From CAYYFX01 sp964471155 (GTDB lineage: Bacteria; ARS69): a DNA stretch of 16,284 nucleotides. The stretch lies in assembly GCA_964471155.1 (NCBI GenBank), contig CAYYFX010000087.1, positions 1 to 16,284 of the forward strand, in the 5' to 3' direction. Shown in pieces: positions 13,802-16,284 of the stretch. Both the position numbers and the translations under genes were made by a program. The notes under the pieces were generated by a model. It saw only the letters and a program-made list of their open reading frames with translations, made no database searches and had not been told where the DNA came from. How positions within the stretch are numbered: the stretch's first letter is position 1; each line of letters begins with the position of its first letter.

Positions 13802-15853
13802 ATGATCGCCGCTCGCCGCCCCCAGCTCGTCGTGTTCCTCGCCGCGTTGCTCCCGCTCTCGGCCGGGGGCCCGGCCCACGCCGCGGATACGGCCACGCTG
13901 CGGCACATCCACGAGCTCGAGGAGCGGCGCTCCCTCGGCGACGGACGGCTCGCCGCGCTCCTCGACGATCGGGATGCGGAGATCCGCGGCGCCGCGGCGC
14001 GCGCGCTGGGACGGATCGGGTACGGCGAGGCGCTGCCGGCGCTCCTCGCGACGCTCGAGGACGGCGACGCGACCGTCCGCCGCGAGGCGGTCTTCGCCCT
14101 CGGCCTGCTCGGGGACGCGTCCGCCCGGGACGGCGTGCGGCGCATCGCGGGGTCGAACGCCCCGCTGGAACTGCGCGTCGAGGCCATCCGCGCCCTCGGC
14201 CGTCTTTCCGGGGAGGGCGCCGCCGAGGCGCTGCTCCCGTTCCTCGCGGATCCGGACCCCGCGCTGCGGGCCGAGGCGGCGGTAGCGCTGGCCGCCACGG
14301 CCGACAGTGTGGCCGCCGTGAATCTCCGTCCGCTGCTCGCGGACGCGGACGCGGCGGTGCGGGCGAGCGCCGCCTGGGCCGCCGGACGCCTGAAGGCCCG
14401 TGATCTCGCGGAACCGGTGCGCGGGCTCCTGGCCGATGCGTCGCCCGACGTGCGCCTGGCGGCCGGCAAGGCGGTCGGCGACATCGAGGACACCGGCGCG
14501 ATCCCGGCGCTGGAGACGATCCTGTCGGATCCGGACTGGCGCGTTCGGGCGAATGCGGCCGTCGCGCTCGGCCGGACGAAGTCGCTGGACGCCATTCCCG
14601 GGCTCGGGATCCTGGCGAAGGATCCGAACGTCCACGTCCGCGCGGCCGCCGGCGCCGCGCTCGAGTCCATCCCGTACCACTACAAGCGCGACGACCTCGC
14701 CTTCGCCCTGCTGAAGGACGCCGAGCCGGAGGTGCGCGGCTCCGTGCTCGCGATGTTCGGCGTGGGGCAGGAGGACCGGACGTCGTCCGTGCAGGAGCAC
14801 TTCCTGGCGTGCGGCGACAAGAGCCCGTACGTCGTGCGCCGCGCGTACGAGTCGTTCGCGGAGGCGTCGCGGCGCATGCCCGACGGCCTGCCGCTCGGCA
14901 CGTGGCGCGGCGGCGTGTCGTTCTACATGAACGGCCGGCTGCGGAACGAGGCGGCGCCGCTGTCGGAGCGCGTGGACATCGCCTACCTGATGGGAGCATG
15001 GGACGCCGCCAACCCGTGGCCGCGACCCAACCTGCTGACGTCCCTCTCCACCGTCCACTGGGCGGTGACGGCGGCGGCGGCGCACGCGCTCGGCGAGATG
15101 AACCCGTCCGACGCGGAGATGAAGGCGCAGCACCTGCGGGAGACGCCCACGCTCCTCGCGGGCGTCCTGAAGAACGATCCGGAGGCGAGGAAGCAGCCGG
15201 ATCTCCGCATGGCGGTGGCGGAGGCGCTGGGGAACTTCGACGACGACGCGGCGAAGGCCGCGCTGCGCGAGCTGGTGAAGGACCCGGACTGGTACGTGCG
15301 CGAGGAGGCGGCGAAGTCGCTCGAGAAGCTCGGGGAGCCACGGCCGGAGATCGCGCCGCGCGGACCGCTGCCGGGCCCGCCGACGCCCCTGGACGACGAC
15401 TTCGTGAAGTCGCGCCCGGGACGCTACAGCGCCACGGTCACCACGAACCGCGGCGCGTTCGAGATCGAGTTGCTGCACCGGGAAGCGCCGTACACCGTCC
15501 AGAACTTCGTGAAGCTCGCGGAGAGCGGCTTCTACGACGGGCTCACGTTCCACCGCGTCGTGCCCAACTTCGTCGCGCAGGGCGGCTGCCCGATCGGGAA
15601 CGGCTGGGGCAATCCCGGCTACACGATCCGCTGCGAGGTCGGTCCGCTCGCGTACGAGCGCGGAATGGTCGGAATGGCCCACGCCGGCAAGGACACCGGC
15701 GGGTGCCAGTTCTTCGTGACCCACTCGCCGCAGCGGCACCTGGACGGCCGCTACACGATCTTCGGCAAGGTCACGGACGGCATGGACGTGGTGGATGCCT
15801 TGCGGATCGAGGACGTGATCGAGAGCGTGAAGATCCGGAAGAAGCTCTTCTGA
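13802..15853 (+). CDS. Secreted HEAT-repeat/cyclophilin fusion, peptidyl-prolyl isomerase
   Basis: This 683-residue exported protein has a signal peptide 1-27 (cleavage after AHA). Residues about 40-330 form roughly eight HEAT/PBS-lyase-type repeats of about 31 residues (for example DPDPALRAEAAVALA and DPDWRVRANAAVALG). A less regular helical region follows, with one more repeat near 495-515, a Pro-rich linker (about 515-535) and a cyclophilin domain (540-683). The domain keeps the catalytic FHRVVPNF (R585), QFF (636-638) and HLDGRYTIFG (H646) motifs, so it should isomerise X-Pro bonds in the envelope, with the HEAT scaffold binding clients. Three cysteines (C596, C611, C635) occupy positions usually Asp or Ser. 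AGGGAGA lies 7 nt before the ATG. It follows the lipoprotein by 50 bp and may share its transcript. Confidence 0.95.
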   Translation: MIAARRPQLVVFLAALLPLSAGGPAHAADTATLRHIHELEERRSLGDGRLAALLDDRDAEIRGAAARALGRIGYGEALPALLATLEDGDATVRREAVFALGLLGDASARDGVRRIAGSNAPLELRVEAIRALGRLSGEGAAEALLPFLADPDPALRAEAAVALAATADSVAAVNLRPLLADADAAVRASAAWAAGRLKARDLAEPVRGLLADASPDVRLAAGKAVGDIEDTGAIPALETILSDPDWRVRANAAVALGRTKSLDAIPGLGILAKDPNVHVRAAAGAALESIPYHYKRDDLAFALLKDAEPEVRGSVLAMFGVGQEDRTSSVQEHFLACGDKSPYVVRRAYESFAEASRRMPDGLPLGTWRGGVSFYMNGRLRNEAAPLSERVDIAYLMGAWDAANPWPRPNLLTSLSTVHWAVTAAAAHALGEMNPSDAEMKAQHLRETPTLLAGVLKNDPEARKQPDLRMAVAEALGNFDDDAAKAALRELVKDPDWYVREEAAKSLEKLGEPRPEIAPRGPLPGPPTPLDDDFVKSRPGRYSATVTTNRGAFEIELLHREAPYTVQNFVKLAESGFYDGLTFHRVVPNFVAQGGCPIGNGWGNPGYTIRCEVGPLAYERGMVGMAHAGKDTGGCQFFVTHSPQRHLDGRYTIFGKVTDGMDVVDALRIEDVIESVKIRKKLF

Positions 15854-15859
15854 GGGGCC

Positions 15860-15876
15860 GCCGGCCGCGGGCCGGC
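15860..15876. terminator. GC hairpin between convergent genes
   Basis: GCCGGCC (15860-15866) pairs perfectly with GGCCGGC (15870-15876) around a 3-nt loop, 6 bp after the stop of the cyclophilin fusion and before the end of the convergent STAS gene. It has no T-run on either strand, so it could be a bidirectional stop or simply GC-rich spacer. Confidence 0.45.
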
Positions 15877-15895
15877 CGGCTCCGCGCCCGGACGG

Positions 15896-16284
15896 TCAGC
15901 TCCGGCGCGTCCGCAGAACGATCGACGCGAAGCCGGCCTCCGCCAGCGCGCGCTCCACGCCGGGACGCGGGTTCACCACGCGAAGGGAACCGCCGGCGGC
16001 GGCAAGCTCCGCCGCCACGTCTCCCACCGCGCGCGCGTGGTCCGCGTCCATCCCCTCCATCGCGGTCAGCTCCAGCAGCATCGCACGCGGGGCGCGCACG
16101 GCCTCCTCATGGAGCAGCGTGAGCACCTCGTCGTCGAGGCCGGTGCGCGAGATGCGGACGATCGTGGCCTGCGGGTGGGACTCCACGACGACGCCGCGCG
16201 CCGCCCCGGTCCGGGTGACGGGCGCGTGCGGGCCCGCGGGGGCGGGCGCCGCGGCCCGTGCCGGCGCGGGCGCCGGGGACGGCG
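15896..16284 (-). CDS. STAS-domain protein, probably a C-terminal part (5' end outside window)
   Basis: The last 96 or so codons encode a STAS (sulfate-transporter/anti-sigma-antagonist) domain: beta strand TIVRIS followed by TGLDDEVL, strand AMLLELTAMEGMDADHARAV, then AAAGGSLRVVNPRPGVERAL and a final AGFASIVLR. The position of the phosphorylatable DSS/DSSG motif of SpoIIAA-like proteins reads MDADH, so serine is absent. A GTG at 16186 could start a stand-alone domain, but it would cut into the first strand. The frame stays open to the window edge through a Pro/Ala-rich stretch that looks like an interdomain linker. I therefore favour a longer protein. Function could be protein-protein signalling without phosphorylation. 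Confidence 0.6.
   Translation of the reverse strand, partial: PSPAPAPARAAAPAPAGPHAPVTRTGAARGVVVESHPQATIVRISRTGLDDEVLTLLHEEAVRAPRAMLLELTAMEGMDADHARAVGDVAAELAAAGGSLRVVNPRPGVERALAEAGFASIVLRTRRS

Overview
The window is very GC-rich (by eye about 70 percent or more), densely packed chromosomal DNA. It has lipoprotein and Sec signals, a sigma-54-type activator and several envelope proteins, which suggests a high-GC, probably Gram-negative-type bacterium, perhaps from a poorly sampled phylum. The taxon itself is inference. I see no rRNA, tRNA, CRISPR array, insertion sequence or phage gene. Fourteen genes are complete, and two run off the window ends.

Left block, minus strand, 6477 down to 1. Transcription starts near 6.55 kb and meets, in order, an ECF sigma factor, a small zinc-finger anti-sigma factor (ATGA overlap) and thioredoxin. 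Next comes a strong hairpin, followed by a secreted M1-aminopeptidase-like protein that has lost its zinc and catalytic residues, a TlpA-like thioredoxin-fold lipoprotein, a membrane histidine kinase and a sigma-54 response regulator (partial). The sigma, anti-sigma and thioredoxin trio looks like a thiol-stress switch of the SigR-RsrA-TrxA kind. The four genes after the hairpin look like an envelope-sensing module built around a two-component system. The module has no obvious description that I know of.

Middle, 6.5 to 10.2 kb. A short divergent region centred on a perfect palindrome (6572-6587) separates the sigma operon from two plus-strand glycosyltransferases: a processive membrane GT2 related to cellulose/mannan synthases, and a soluble dolichol-phosphate-sugar-synthase-like GT2. 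A minus-strand multi-pass GT-C glycosyltransferase converges on them and overlaps the second one by 83 bp. The soluble enzyme could make the polyprenyl-phosphate sugar that the GT-C enzyme uses.

The GT-C gene is the last of a minus-strand trio (11753 to 8795) that begins with a squalene-cyclase-repeat protein and a DUF302 protein.

Right block, plus strand, 11.9 to 15.9 kb. A NifS/IscS-type cysteine desulfurase overlaps (ATGA) a second TlpA-like lipoprotein, followed by a secreted HEAT-repeat/cyclophilin fusion with three unusual cysteines around the isomerase active site. A convergent STAS-domain frame closes the window. Thiol chemistry recurs across the window: three thioredoxin-fold proteins, a probable redox-sensing anti-sigma factor, a desulfurase and a cysteine-bearing foldase.
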